NCBI RefSeq assembly: GCF_000524475.1
Contig: NZ_BAVQ01000070.1
Coordinates: 1-64,000, forward strand
DNA: 64,000 nucleotides
Direction: 5' to 3'
Source: Tomitella biformata AHU 1821
Lineage (GTDB): Bacteria; Actinomycetota; Actinomycetes; Mycobacteriales; Mycobacteriaceae
In this document: in pieces, positions 15,605 to 24,692 of the stretch
Numbering within the stretch: position 1 is the first letter of the stretch
How the letters are laid out: each line of letters begins with the position of its first letter
Position numbers and translations under genes: made by a program
Notes under the pieces: generated by a model
The model's input: the letters and a program-made list of their open reading frames with translations, nothing else
Told to the model about the DNA's origin: nothing
Database searches by the model: none

Positions 15605-17554
15605 GTGGCTGAACTGTTGTGGGAACCCGCCGAGGCTGACATCGCCGCATCGAGGATCGCCGATTTCGCGGCCTTCGTGGCACGCACCCGCGGCGTGGAC
15701 GTGGGGACCTACGCGGGCCTGTGGGCGTGGTCGGTCGAGGAGCTGGGCGAGTTCTGGCAGGCGGTGTGGGACTACTTCGAGATCTCCACCGCCACCGACA
15801 CTGACCCCGGCCCGGCCCTGGTGACTGCGGAAATGCCTGGCGCGCAATGGTTCCCACACGCGCGGATCAACTACGTGGACGAGATCTTCAAACGCGGGGA
15901 CGACGCGCGGCCCGCGATCATCGATTTGGGTGAGCGCCGCGACGCGGCTGAGACCTCGTGGCCGGAGCTGCGCCGACAGGTCGCCGCGCTAGCGCACACC
16001 CTCCGTGCGGGCGGGGTCGGTCTCGGAGACCAGGTCGTCGGCTACCTGCCCAACATCCCCGAGGCAGTCGTCGCGTTCCTGGCCACGGCCAGTATTGGCG
16101 CGACGTGGGCGGCGTGCGGCCAGGACTACTCCGCGCCGGCGGCGATCGACCGGCTGGGGCAGCTGGAGCCCGTTGTGCTGGTCACCGCGGACGGCTATCG
16201 ATTCGGTGGCAAGGATCGCCGGCAGCTGGACGCGGTGGGGGAGCTGCGCGCGGGCCTGCCCAGCCTGCGCCAGACGATTGTGGTCCCGCGGCTGGGCGAG
16301 CCGAACCTCCCCGATGGCTCCTTGGCGTGGGCCGACGCGACGGCGGGCGAGCACGATCTGGTCACGGAGCGGGTGCCGTTCGACCATCCGCTGTGGGTGG
16401 TGTTCTCCTCTGGCACCACGGGATTGCCGAAGGGGATCGTGCACGGGCATGGCGGCGTCCTGCTGGAGCATCTGAAAGCGACTGTGTTGCAGTCAGATCT
16501 GGGGCCGGCCGACACGTTCTTCTGGTTCACGAGCCCGAGTTGGATGATGTGGAACTTCCAGGTGGCGGGGCTGCTGGCGGGCGCGACCATCGTGACCTAT
16601 GACGGCAGTCCGGCCACGCCCACCCCCGATGCGTTGTGGGCGTTGGCCGCCCGACATCAGGTGACCTTCCTGGGGACCAGCCCCGGCTATGTGCTGGCCT
16701 GTGAGAAGGCGGGCGCGCACCCCGCGGCGGAGCACGATCTGTCCGCGCTGATGGTGCTGGGCGTCACCGGCGCGACACTGCCTGCGTCCTCCGCGCGGTG
16801 GATCATGGCGGAGGTCGGCGAGCGCGTGCAGATCGCGTCGATCAGCGGGGGCACGGACGTCGTCACGGCGTTCATCGGCGCCGCGCCGAATGTGCCGGTG
16901 TGGGCGGGCGAGCTGTCGGCACGCTACCTGGGCGTCGCACTGGCGGCCTATGACGACCACGCGCGGCCGGTGACCGGTGAGGTCGGGGAGCTGGTGATCA
17001 CCGCGCCGATGCCGTCGATGCCCGTCAGGTTCTGGAACGACCCCGACGGCGCCCGCTACCTCGCCGCCTATTTCGACACGTATCCGGGCGTGTGGCGGCA
17101 TGGCGACTGGGTGCTGGTCACCGACCGGGGCAGCGTGGAGGTGCACGGGCGCTCGGACTCGACGCTCAACCGCAATGGCATCCGGATGGGCAGTGCGGAT
17201 ATTTACCAGGCGGTGGAGTCCCTGCCGGAGGTCGCGGAGTCAATGGTGCTGGGTGTCGAGGAGCCCGGCGGCGGGTATTGGATGCCGTTGTTCGTGGTGC
17301 TGCGCGAGGGCTTTGCGCTCGACGACGCGCTGCGCGAGCGCATCCGGACGGCGGTGCGGGAGCAGGCCTCGCCGCGGCACGTGCCCGACGAGATCCTCGA
17401 GGCCCCCGGCATCCCGCACACCCGCACCGGCAAGAAGCTCGAGGTGCCGGTCAAGCGGCTGCTGATGGGCGCCGACCCGGCCACGACGATCGACCTGACC
17501 GCCGTGGACGTGCCGGAGCTCATCGACTGGTATGTGGGGCAGAGCCGCGGCTAG
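15605..17554 (+). CDS. Acetoacetyl-CoA synthetase
   Basis: A 649-residue acid-thiol ligase. It has the acetoacetate-CoA ligase layout: an N-terminal cap with GAQWFPHARINYVDEIF, adenylation loop SSGTTGLPKG at about residues 268-277, and a C-terminal R-x-GKKLEVPVKRLL tail with the catalytic Lys. It converts acetoacetate, ATP and CoA to acetoacetyl-CoA. GTG at 15605 was chosen because GGAGG lies about 6 bp upstream; a TTG at 15569 directly after the previous stop is the alternative. Fumarylacetoacetase upstream releases acetoacetate, so this gene may complete recovery of that carbon. Confidence 0.88.
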   Translation: MAELLWEPAEADIAASRIADFAAFVARTRGVDVGTYAGLWAWSVEELGEFWQAVWDYFEISTATDTDPGPALVTAEMPGAQWFPHARINYVDEIFKRGDDARPAIIDLGERRDAAETSWPELRRQVAALAHTLRAGGVGLGDQVVGYLPNIPEAVVAFLATASIGATWAACGQDYSAPAAIDRLGQLEPVVLVTADGYRFGGKDRRQLDAVGELRAGLPSLRQTIVVPRLGEPNLPDGSLAWADATAGEHDLVTERVPFDHPLWVVFSSGTTGLPKGIVHGHGGVLLEHLKATVLQSDLGPADTFFWFTSPSWMMWNFQVAGLLAGATIVTYDGSPATPTPDALWALAARHQVTFLGTSPGYVLACEKAGAHPAAEHDLSALMVLGVTGATLPASSARWIMAEVGERVQIASISGGTDVVTAFIGAAPNVPVWAGELSARYLGVALAAYDDHARPVTGEVGELVITAPMPSMPVRFWNDPDGARYLAAYFDTYPGVWRHGDWVLVTDRGSVEVHGRSDSTLNRNGIRMGSADIYQAVESLPEVAESMVLGVEEPGGGYWMPLFVVLREGFALDDALRERIRTAVREQASPRHVPDEILEAPGIPHTRTGKKLEVPVKRLLMGADPATTIDLTAVDVPELIDWYVGQSRG

Positions 17555-17577
17555 GAACCACGGCTGGGGGACTACGG

Positions 17578-18558
17578 CTACGCGCCGCGGGTCTGTTGCA
17601 GCGCCGCCTCGAACTGGTCGAGCATGTAGAAGGCCTGCGAGTACCCGCTGACGGTGGTCAGGCCGACCGGGGCGACGACCTTGGCGTTTGCGGACAGCAG
17701 GGGGCTCTCGACGAGCGTGCGCTGGAACTCGTCGTATTCGCCCTCGAAGTTGGAGCCGACCAGCACGATGCCGGCGTCCGTGACATCGCCGAGGTTCTCG
17801 AACGCCCCGATGAACTCGCCGGGGCTCTTCTCCCCGGAATCGTCCTGGACGGCGTCGATGAACGTGGCGCCGGCGTCGGTGAAGATCCGGCCCGCCATGG
17901 AGTCCGGCCCGTAGGCGGTGAAGCCGGTGTTGTCCCAGGAGCTGATGACGACGATTTTGTTGGCGGCGAGCTCGGCCGCGTACTCGCTCTTGATCTGCGC
18001 CGCGCGGTCCTGGTACTTCTTCTCCAGAGCGTCGACCTTGTCGGAGGTGCCGAGGATCTCGCCGGCCCCGGCGACCCGGCCGCGCCAGTCGCTGCGAGCC
18101 TCGCCGTCGACCTTGAAGATGGCAAGGGGGCCAGCGGCCTCGAGGTGCGCGAGCTCCTCGGGAGTGTTGCGGTCGATCGCCAGCACGAGGTCGGGGGAGA
18201 AGGTGAGCACCTGCTCGGTGTTGACGCCGTCCGTGACGTCGAACTTTTCGGGGATCGCCGCATAGGCCGCGCGGTTGCCGGGCGCGATGATCGACTCCGG
18301 GTACTGGGCGGCCGCGACGAGGGTGCCGCCGGCCTCCAGGATGGGCTGGATGCTGGCGTTGTGGACGCCGACCAGCCGCTGCGGCTCGGCGGGAATCTCA
18401 TAGCTCGCGCCCTGGATCTCGATGACCCGGACACCGGCGGCCGGGCCGTCGGACCCGTCGGCCGAGTCCGCGGCCGAGGAGCAGCCTGCTAGTGCCAGGG
18501 CTGCGGCAAGGCCGCCGACGATGGCGCGGCGGGCGCGGGTGGAAAACGTGATTTTCAT
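17578..18558 (-). CDS. Iron-siderophore ABC transporter substrate-binding lipoprotein (FecB type)
   Basis: A 326-residue exported lipoprotein. A signal peptide ends in the lipobox LALAGC (Cys26). The mature part is a class III periplasmic-binding fold with the usual bilobal siderophore-binding pattern (PQRLVGVHNASIQPILEAGG; FSPDLVLAIDRNTPEEL). ATG at 18558 was chosen for AGGAG 6 bp upstream and because the signal peptide begins here. It lies 12 bp after the siderophore-interacting protein gene, sharing its iron-regulated transcript. It would hand the ferric siderophore to the FecCD-type permeases encoded to the right. Confidence 0.9.
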   Translation of the reverse strand: MKITFSTRARRAIVGGLAAALALAGCSSAADSADGSDGPAAGVRVIEIQGASYEIPAEPQRLVGVHNASIQPILEAGGTLVAAAQYPESIIAPGNRAAYAAIPEKFDVTDGVNTEQVLTFSPDLVLAIDRNTPEELAHLEAAGPLAIFKVDGEARSDWRGRVAGAGEILGTSDKVDALEKKYQDRAAQIKSEYAAELAANKIVVISSWDNTGFTAYGPDSMAGRIFTDAGATFIDAVQDDSGEKSPGEFIGAFENLGDVTDAGIVLVGSNFEGEYDEFQRTLVESPLLSANAKVVAPVGLTTVSGYSQAFYMLDQFEAALQQTRGA

Positions 18559-18569
18559 TGGTCTCCTGG

Positions 18570-20345
18570 TTAGCGGGTGAAGCGGGCGAGGTCGAAGCTC
18601 ATACCGATGGCGCTGGCGGACACGGCGAGCCCGGCGGCGTCGGCTAGTGCTGCCAACTCCGCCGCCGTCCGGCGCCCGGCCCCGAACAAGCACAGGCGGC
18701 GCAGGTCCTCCTCGGCGTCGTGCTCGTCGCGCCGAGACTCGTCGAGGACCTGGGTGACGGCGAGCAGCGTCTCCGCGGCGGGCGCGAGCCTGCGCAGCAG
18801 CGCGACGGCATCGCGGTCCGCGTGCTCGTCGAGGACGTCCACGAGCACGATGGCGTCCACGGCGGGAAAAGTGCCGTCGAACAGTGAGCCCTCATGGCGC
18901 ACAACGGTTCCCGGCGCTCGGACGTCGGCCACCGCGCGGTCGAGCGCGGACGGCAGACCTACGAGGTACACCGTCAGTCCGGGGTGCGCGCGCAGCAGCT
19001 CGTCGGCCCAGACGCCCGCCGCCTCGCCAGCGAGCGCGACGGCGGTGGCGGTGGAGAAGTCGACGCGCTGCGGTAGCAGTGGGGCGGTGTAGGCGGCGAG
19101 GGTGGTGACGCCGTCATGCCGAGAGTCGCCGAGGACGCGGTCGGATTCGATTGCCGCAGTGAAGACCCCGCCCTCGAAGGGGGCGGCGGACCCGGTGCGC
19201 ACAGCCCCGAGCAGGCCAGCGAAGGCCAGGTCCATCCGCGACGCGGCGCCACGCAGGTCGAGGACCTCCGCCCCGGGGCCCTCCTCGGCGAGCACGGCGC
19301 CCATGGCGGCGGTGGCCCACTCGTCGGGCGCGGTGGTGGCGACGACGTCGATGGTGGACAGGTAGCGCAGGAGCTTGCCCAGCGCGCGGGGATCGGCGCC
19401 GGTGGCGGCAGCGAGGGCCGCGGTGGTGTTGGCCCCGGACTCGATGAGGCCCGGGAGGCGCAGGGTGGCGGCGACGCGGATGGCATACGGGGGCAACAGC
19501 TCGGTGATCTCGTGCAGGCGAGCGGCAGCGCCGGGCTGGTTGGGCGTCACCTCCTGCTGGCGCCAGTAGCCGACGATCTCGACGCGGTCCTTCGTCAGGC
19601 CGCAGTACGCGCGCAGGTGCTGGCGGATGGGGCGCAGCATGTTGGCCTCGCCTGCGGCCCAGGCGTAGCCGCTGCCGGCCCGTGGTCCGAGCTCCTGGAC
19701 GGCGGCGGCCAGTCCCGGGCTGCCCGCGCTGCGGTAGAGCCAGCGGATGTCGACGTCCGCGGCGGTGGGCAGGTCCTGGCGGTGCTCGGGGTGCGCCACC
19801 TCGATGACCACGGTGATGGCCAGCCCGGCGGGGGCGTCCGCCAGGCAGCGGCCGATCGCGGGCAGTGCGGTCTCGTCCCCAGCGAGGATCAGCCAGTCCA
19901 GGCCGTCGGGCAGCGGGGCGGAGCCCTTGGGGCCGGCGAGGTCGAGGCGGTCCCCGGCCCGGACGCTGTTGGCCCAGTTCGCGGCCAGCCCGCCGGTGTG
20001 CTGGACGAAGTCCACGACGACGCGTCCGGCAGCCGGGTCGTACTCCCGGACGGTGTAGGTGCGGGCGAGCTCGATGGACTCGGCGCTCCAGTCCAGGCGG
20101 CCGTCAAGCTGCTCGGGGAGCGTCGGCAGGCCCGTCTCCGGGTGTGCGAGAAGCAGTTTGACGTCATCGTCGAAGCCCGTGCTGCGGAACTCCGGCACCT
20201 GGGCGCCGTCGGCGTCGTGGGCCCGGAGGCCGGCGCCGCCGAGGGTCACCCGGCGCATCCCGGGCGTGAGGTCGAGCACCTCGAGGACCTCGAGTTGGCG
20301 ACGGTAGATCGGGTACACCGACCGCGTGCGGATTGAGCGGGCCAT
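18570..20345 (-). CDS. Siderophore-interacting flavoreductase fused to a degenerate O-methyltransferase-like domain
   Basis: A 591-residue two-part protein. Residues 1-265 form a SIP/ViuB-type domain: FAD motif ARTYT at 94-98, NAD(P)H region LAGDETALPAIGR at 154-166, and WAAGEANMLRPIR at 229-241. SIPs reduce Fe(III)-siderophore in the cytosol to release iron. From about residue 275 the sequence follows the plant-type O-methyltransferase pattern (dimerisation helix, then Rossmann part). However, the SAM motif, normally D-x-GGG-x-G, reads VALAGEAAG at 436-444, and the catalytic His region reads VDVLDEHADRD at 502-512. ATG at 20345 sits behind GGAGG; an adjacent GTG is possible. An IdeR-like box lies upstream. 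Confidence 0.87.
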   Translation of the reverse strand: MARSIRTRSVYPIYRRQLEVLEVLDLTPGMRRVTLGGAGLRAHDADGAQVPEFRSTGFDDDVKLLLAHPETGLPTLPEQLDGRLDWSAESIELARTYTVREYDPAAGRVVVDFVQHTGGLAANWANSVRAGDRLDLAGPKGSAPLPDGLDWLILAGDETALPAIGRCLADAPAGLAITVVIEVAHPEHRQDLPTAADVDIRWLYRSAGSPGLAAAVQELGPRAGSGYAWAAGEANMLRPIRQHLRAYCGLTKDRVEIVGYWRQQEVTPNQPGAAARLHEITELLPPYAIRVAATLRLPGLIESGANTTAALAAATGADPRALGKLLRYLSTIDVVATTAPDEWATAAMGAVLAEEGPGAEVLDLRGAASRMDLAFAGLLGAVRTGSAAPFEGGVFTAAIESDRVLGDSRHDGVTTLAAYTAPLLPQRVDFSTATAVALAGEAAGVWADELLRAHPGLTVYLVGLPSALDRAVADVRAPGTVVRHEGSLFDGTFPAVDAIVLVDVLDEHADRDAVALLRRLAPAAETLLAVTQVLDESRRDEHDAEEDLRRLCLFGAGRRTAAELAALADAAGLAVSASAIGMSFDLARFTR

Positions 20346-20360
20346 CACACCTCCATAGAC

Positions 20361-20379
20361 TTAGGGCAGGCTAGCCTAA
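20361..20379 (-). promoter_or_regulatory. IdeR/DtxR iron box upstream of the SIP-binding protein operon
   Basis: The 19-bp site TTAGGGCAGGCTAGCCTAA matches the published IdeR/DtxR consensus TTAGGTTAGGCTAACCTAA at 16 of 19 positions. It lies 16 bp before the start of the siderophore-interacting protein gene. Binding of Fe-loaded IdeR here would repress the SIP and FecB-type genes in iron-replete cells. Confidence 0.85.
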
Positions 20380-20404
20380 GCGCAGGATGGGTGTTCGGCC
20401 GCCC

Positions 20405-22162
20405 TCAGATTTCGCGCCCCGCGGTCCAGTTCGCCCACAGCTGCGCGTATTTGCCGCCCGCCGCGACCAACGCCTCGTGGGAGCCCGTCTCGACAATCCG
20501 GCCGTCCGCGACGACCGCGACGACGTCCGCGTCGGCGGCCTGGCTCAGGCGGTGCGCGATCACGAGGGAGGTGCGGCCGGCCAGCGCCGCGCGGGCGCCG
20601 TCGTCCAGCTGCCTCGCGCCGGCGCTGCCGGCCTCCGCGGTGGCCTCGTCGAGCAGCACCAGCGGGGGGTCGAGGAGCACGATGCGGGCCAGCGCCAGGT
20701 GCTGGACCTGGGCTGGGGTCAGCCGGTGCCCGTGGGCGCCGACGATGGTGTCGAGCCCGTCGGGCAGGGCGCGCAGCCAGTCCGTGGCGCCGACGGTCTC
20801 GAACGCGTCGAGGATCTCGTCGTCGGAGGCGCTGGGCGCGACCAGGCGGACGTCCTCGCGCAGCGGCCCGGCGAACACGTGGGTCTCCTGCGTGACTAGG
20901 GCGACGGTGCGGCCGGCGGACTGCGGGCCGAGGATGGCGCCGCCGAGGGTGATCGAGCCGGCGGACGGGGTGCGCACACCCGCGACGAGCGCGGCGAGGG
21001 TGCTCTTGCCGGCCCCGGACTCGCCGACGAGCGCCAGCTTCTGGCCGGGCTCGATGGTCAGGTCGACGTCGCGGAGCACGGGATGGTCGGCGCTGTAGGA
21101 GTGGGAGACGCCGCGGATCTCCAGGCGCGAGTCGGCGGCGGCGTCGGGGGCCGGCGGGCTCATCGGCACCGCGGCGGGCTGCTCGTCGATCACCCCGACG
21201 ATGCGCTGCAGGGAGGCCACGCCGGACTGGACGGTGTCGATCACCAGCAGCAGCTGGCCGATGGGCCCGAAGAGCCGGTGGAAGAGCAGCATCGCGGCGG
21301 TGGTGGCGCCGACGGTGGCCGCGCCGGCGTCGACCAGGGTGAAGCCGACGACGAGCAGCGCGGTCATGCCGACCAGCTCGGCCAGGTTGAGCCGCGCGAA
21401 GAAGCGGTTGATGACCAGCCGCGCGGAGATCGACAGCTGCACCACCGCCCAGGAACTGCGGGCGATGTCCTCCACGCGGGCGGGGCCGGACTGGTAGGCG
21501 TGCACGGTGTCGACGCCGTGGATGGCGGTGAGCACCCGCTGCGCCCGCACGCCCATCGCGCGGCGCTCGGCGGCGTAGATGGCCGGCGCCGTGCGGCTGT
21601 AGCGCCAGACGGCGAAGGCGTGGAACGGCAGGATCGTGGCCAGCGCCAGCGCAAAGCGCCAGTCCATCGCGCCCAGCAAGACGAATGTCGCGCCGATCGT
21701 GAACAGTGCGCCCGTGATGGCAGGCAGGGTCTCGTTGACTGCGCTCGAGACCGCGGAGACGTCGTCGGTGGCGCGGGAGACGAGGTCGCCGGAGGAGGTC
21801 TCCTCGATACGGGCCAGCGGCAGGGACAGGCCGACGTCGAGCATCTGCTCGCGCAGTCGCGCGATCATCGTCTCGAGGAGCCGGGCGGAGAGGACGAAGC
21901 CGACGGCCCCGAGCGCCGCGGCGGCGAGCACGGCGGCGGCCATGGATCCGCCCAGCCAGGCCAGGTCCGCGCCGGTGGCGGTGTCGTCTTCCACGAGATC
22001 GACAACGCGGCCCAGCGCCCACGGGGTCACCAAGCCGGCGAACGCCGCCGCGGTGAGCACGACGAAGGTCAAGAGGAGGGCCGGGCGGTTGCCGCGCACG
22101 AGCGTTGCGCAGTGGGTTCCCACCCGGCGCAGGCTGGCGACGGGCAGGACAGGCGCGCTCAT
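20405..22162 (-). CDS. ABC exporter-type half transporter (siderophore locus), canonical Walker motifs, degenerate signature
   Basis: A 585-residue subunit with six membrane helices (about 25-310) and an ATPase domain. Walker A is intact (GESGAGKS, 380-387). Walker B keeps its catalytic Glu (LVLLDEA, Glu506) and the H-loop His537 is present. The ABC signature, normally LSGGQ, is LTPAQ at 481-485. Exporter-fold pairs such as mycobacterial IrtAB and Yersinia YbtPQ import siderophores, and the locus suggests the same here. It overlaps the partner gene by ATGA (22159-22162). The partner has the reverse set of defects, so the two should form one competent ATP site. Confidence 0.88.
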   Translation of the reverse strand: MSAPVLPVASLRRVGTHCATLVRGNRPALLLTFVVLTAAAFAGLVTPWALGRVVDLVEDDTATGADLAWLGGSMAAAVLAAAALGAVGFVLSARLLETMIARLREQMLDVGLSLPLARIEETSSGDLVSRATDDVSAVSSAVNETLPAITGALFTIGATFVLLGAMDWRFALALATILPFHAFAVWRYSRTAPAIYAAERRAMGVRAQRVLTAIHGVDTVHAYQSGPARVEDIARSSWAVVQLSISARLVINRFFARLNLAELVGMTALLVVGFTLVDAGAATVGATTAAMLLFHRLFGPIGQLLLVIDTVQSGVASLQRIVGVIDEQPAAVPMSPPAPDAAADSRLEIRGVSHSYSADHPVLRDVDLTIEPGQKLALVGESGAGKSTLAALVAGVRTPSAGSITLGGAILGPQSAGRTVALVTQETHVFAGPLREDVRLVAPSASDDEILDAFETVGATDWLRALPDGLDTIVGAHGHRLTPAQVQHLALARIVLLDPPLVLLDEATAEAGSAGARQLDDGARAALAGRTSLVIAHRLSQAADADVVAVVADGRIVETGSHEALVAAGGKYAQLWANWTAGREI

Positions 22163-23865
22163 GCCGGCACCCCCACGAGGTCGATCACGCGGTCCGCAGC
22201 GGCGGCCCAGGCGGGGGAGTCGGTGAACACCAGCGTGCTCTGGCCGGCGCGCACGGCGGGGATGCGCTCGGCGATGCGCTGCTCGGTTACGGAGTCCACG
22301 GCGGAGGTCGGGTCCACGAGCACCAGCACCGGGGCTTTCGCGGCGAGGGCGCGGGCCAGGGCGACGCGTTGGCGCTGGCCGCCGGACAGCGACCGGCCGG
22401 CCTCGCCGACCTCGGTCTCGGCGCCGTCGCGCAGCACCCGCAGCACGTCATCGGAGGCGGAGGCGTGGATGGCGGGGGCGATGGCAGTGGCAAGTGAGGA
22501 GACAGTAGCGGGCCCGCCGGTGCCGAGCGCGATGTTCTCGGCAACGGTGCCCTCGAACAGCGTGAGGTCGTGCGCCGCGACGAGCACCGTGCTCCGCACC
22601 TGCTCCAGGGCAAGGTCGAGGGCGTCGCGCCCGTCCAGGGTGATGGCGCCGTCGGCAGGGAGCGCGCGGCAGGCCAGCGCCGCGGTCACGGCCTCGGTGG
22701 TCTCGGGGTCGGCGCGCACGACGATCGTCTGGCCGGGCTCGAGCGTGAGGGACAGGCCTGCGAGATCGTCGAGGCGCAGGACGGGGACGGGACCGGCTGC
22801 GAACGCGGGCCCGTTGAAAGCTGGTAGGGCCGTCACGAATGGTTGCCGCAGGACCTCGAGGATCCGGCCGGACGAGGCGAGGCTGGCGGCCCACACGACG
22901 CCGACGTTGCGGCTGAGCGCGCCCATCGGGCCGATAATGAACTGGGCGACGCCGACGACCATGATGAGCTGGCCCACAGAGAGATCGCCCCACATCGCTT
23001 GTGCGCCAGCGCCGATCGCGATCGCGGCGAGGAAGATCCCGGCGATGGCGTCCATCGTCCCAGTGAAGCCGGCTTGGGAGCGGTTGGCGGCGAGCGTGGC
23101 CCGCAGCGCGGCCTGGGAGGTGGCCTCGTAGCGGGCGGATGCGGCCCGCTCCGCGCCGAGCCCCTTGATGACGCGGAAGCCGGACACGAGGTCGGAGGCG
23201 GAGCCCGCGGCCTCGGCGGCGGTGGCCTGGCGCGTGGCGCTGCGGCGGCGCAGGGGTGCGCCGAGCTTGTCCATCGTGAGGAAGAGCAGGGGCGCGCCGA
23301 GCAGCACCGCCAGGCCCAGCGGCCAGGAGATGAGCAGCAGCACGATGCCGGCGAACAGTACGGCCGCGATCTCGCCGATGGGGTAGACGACTAGCGCGAC
23401 CGACCGCGCCAGGGCCTGGGTGTCGGAGTTCGCGATGGAGAGGGCCTCGCCGGGCTGGCGGCGCCGGCCCCCGAGCCCGCGGGGGTGCAGGAGGCGGCCG
23501 ACGACCAGCAGCCGGATGCGGTGCTCGACGATATTCGCGCTGGTGAACCCGATCAGCGAGCCGATCCGGTACGAGTAGGACAGCACCGCGAAGTTCACGA
23601 TCAGCGCGGCCACCCACAGCACGAGCTGGCCGCGGTCGCCGGTGGCCACGGCACGGTCGATGGCCAGGCCCATGATGATCGGCACCATCGCCTCGCCGAG
23701 TTGGTGCCCCACGGCGAGCAGCCCGGCGGGCACGGTGCGCCACGGCTGGGACGCGATGACGCGGAAGACCAGTTGGCGCGGCGTCGTGTCCTGGTCGACG
23801 AGGATCGGCCGCACCCGTGCCTCGCGGTGGTCGGCGGGGATGCGCAGGGTGCGGGGGAGGCTCAC
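22159..23865 (-). CDS. ABC exporter-type half transporter (siderophore locus), degenerate Walker motifs, canonical signature
   Basis: A 568-residue subunit with about six membrane helices and an ATPase domain. The signature LSGGQ is intact at 493-497. The Walker A position reads VVRADPETTEAV (about 382-393) with no GxxGxGKS. Walker B reads VLVLVDPTSAVD, missing the catalytic Glu. The H-loop position is Asp549. Alone it cannot hydrolyse ATP, but its signature can complete the Walker site of the neighbouring subunit. The GTG start overlaps the FecE-type ATPase stop as GTGA. Compared with IrtA it lacks the fused SIP domain, which is encoded separately to the left. Confidence 0.87.
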   Translation of the reverse strand: MSLPRTLRIPADHREARVRPILVDQDTTPRQLVFRVIASQPWRTVPAGLLAVGHQLGEAMVPIIMGLAIDRAVATGDRGQLVLWVAALIVNFAVLSYSYRIGSLIGFTSANIVEHRIRLLVVGRLLHPRGLGGRRRQPGEALSIANSDTQALARSVALVVYPIGEIAAVLFAGIVLLLISWPLGLAVLLGAPLLFLTMDKLGAPLRRRSATRQATAAEAAGSASDLVSGFRVIKGLGAERAASARYEATSQAALRATLAANRSQAGFTGTMDAIAGIFLAAIAIGAGAQAMWGDLSVGQLIMVVGVAQFIIGPMGALSRNVGVVWAASLASSGRILEVLRQPFVTALPAFNGPAFAAGPVPVLRLDDLAGLSLTLEPGQTIVVRADPETTEAVTAALACRALPADGAITLDGRDALDLALEQVRSTVLVAAHDLTLFEGTVAENIALGTGGPATVSSLATAIAPAIHASASDDVLRVLRDGAETEVGEAGRSLSGGQRQRVALARALAAKAPVLVLVDPTSAVDSVTEQRIAERIPAVRAGQSTLVFTDSPAWAAAADRVIDLVGVPA

Positions 23866-24692
23866 CGGCGTGCGCGGGCGGTGTTGCGGGTGCCGATGGG
23901 CACCACCAGCGGGCCGCCGGCGACGGGGTCCTCGATGACGGCGGCGTTGAGTCCGAAGGCGTCGAGCAGCAGTTCGGCCGTGATGACGTCGGCGGGCGGG
24001 CCGGTTTTGATGATCTGCCCCTCGCGCATGACGATCAGGTGGTCGGAGTAGCGGATGGCCAGGTTCAGATCATGCAGCACCATCACGACGGTGCGGCCGA
24101 GGTCCTCCTGCAGCCGGTCCACGAGGTCTAGGACGTCGACGGCGTGCGCCAGGTCGAGGTAGGTGGTGGGCTCGTCGAGTAGTAGCAGGTCCGTGCCCTG
24201 CGCGAGGGTCATGGAGATCCACACCCGCTGGCGTTGCCCGCCGGAGAGCTCGTCGACGGGCCGGTCCGCGAGGTCGAGTATGCCGGTGAGCTCGAGGGCC
24301 TCCGCCACGTGGTCCTCGTCGTCGCTGGACCACTGGCGCAGCCAGGACTGGTGGGGGTGCCGGCCGCGGCTGACGAGGTCCCCGACGGTGAGGCCCTCTG
24401 GCGAGGTCGGGGCCTGGGGCAGCAGGCCCAGCAGCTTCGCGACGTCCTTTGTTCGCATCCCGCGGATATCCGCGCCGTCCAGGCGCACGATGCCCGCCGA
24501 GGGCTTGAGCAGGCGGGACAGGGCGCGCAGCAGCGTGGACTTGCCGCAGCCGTTGGGGCCGATAATCGTGGTGACCTTGCCCGTGGGGATGTCCAGGGTG
24601 AGGTCGTCGATCACCGTGTGGTCGCCATAGCCGACGCGCAGGCCGGTGGCGGCCAGTCTCGGAGTTTGGCCGGGAGCCTGGTTGGGGGTCAT
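23862..24692 (-). CDS. Iron-siderophore ABC transporter ATPase (FecE/FepC type)
   Basis: A 276-residue ATPase. Walker A is GPNGCGKST, signature LSGGQRQRVWISM, Walker B LLLLDEPTTYLDLAH and the H-loop His lies in VMVLHDLNLA, all intact and typical of Fe-siderophore importers. It powers the two FecCD-type permeases upstream. ATG at 24692 overlaps the permease stop by ATGA; longer readings through the permease gene are frame shadows. It is part of a five-gene minus-strand operon. Confidence 0.92.
   Translation of the reverse strand: MTPNQAPGQTPRLAATGLRVGYGDHTVIDDLTLDIPTGKVTTIIGPNGCGKSTLLRALSRLLKPSAGIVRLDGADIRGMRTKDVAKLLGLLPQAPTSPEGLTVGDLVSRGRHPHQSWLRQWSSDDEDHVAEALELTGILDLADRPVDELSGGQRQRVWISMTLAQGTDLLLLDEPTTYLDLAHAVDVLDLVDRLQEDLGRTVVMVLHDLNLAIRYSDHLIVMREGQIIKTGPPADVITAELLLDAFGLNAAVIEDPVAGGPLVVPIGTRNTARARR

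Noticed and set aside
19116-20336. 406-codon plus-strand frame opposite the SIP fusion gene
   Set aside because: Low-complexity Gly/Ala/Val/Arg reading with no domain; SIP motifs lie on the other strand.
21083-23131. 682-codon open frame on the plus strand opposite the ABC subunits
   Set aside because: Composition (Gly/Arg/Glu/His strings) is that of an antisense shadow in GC-rich DNA; the minus strand carries clear ABC motifs.
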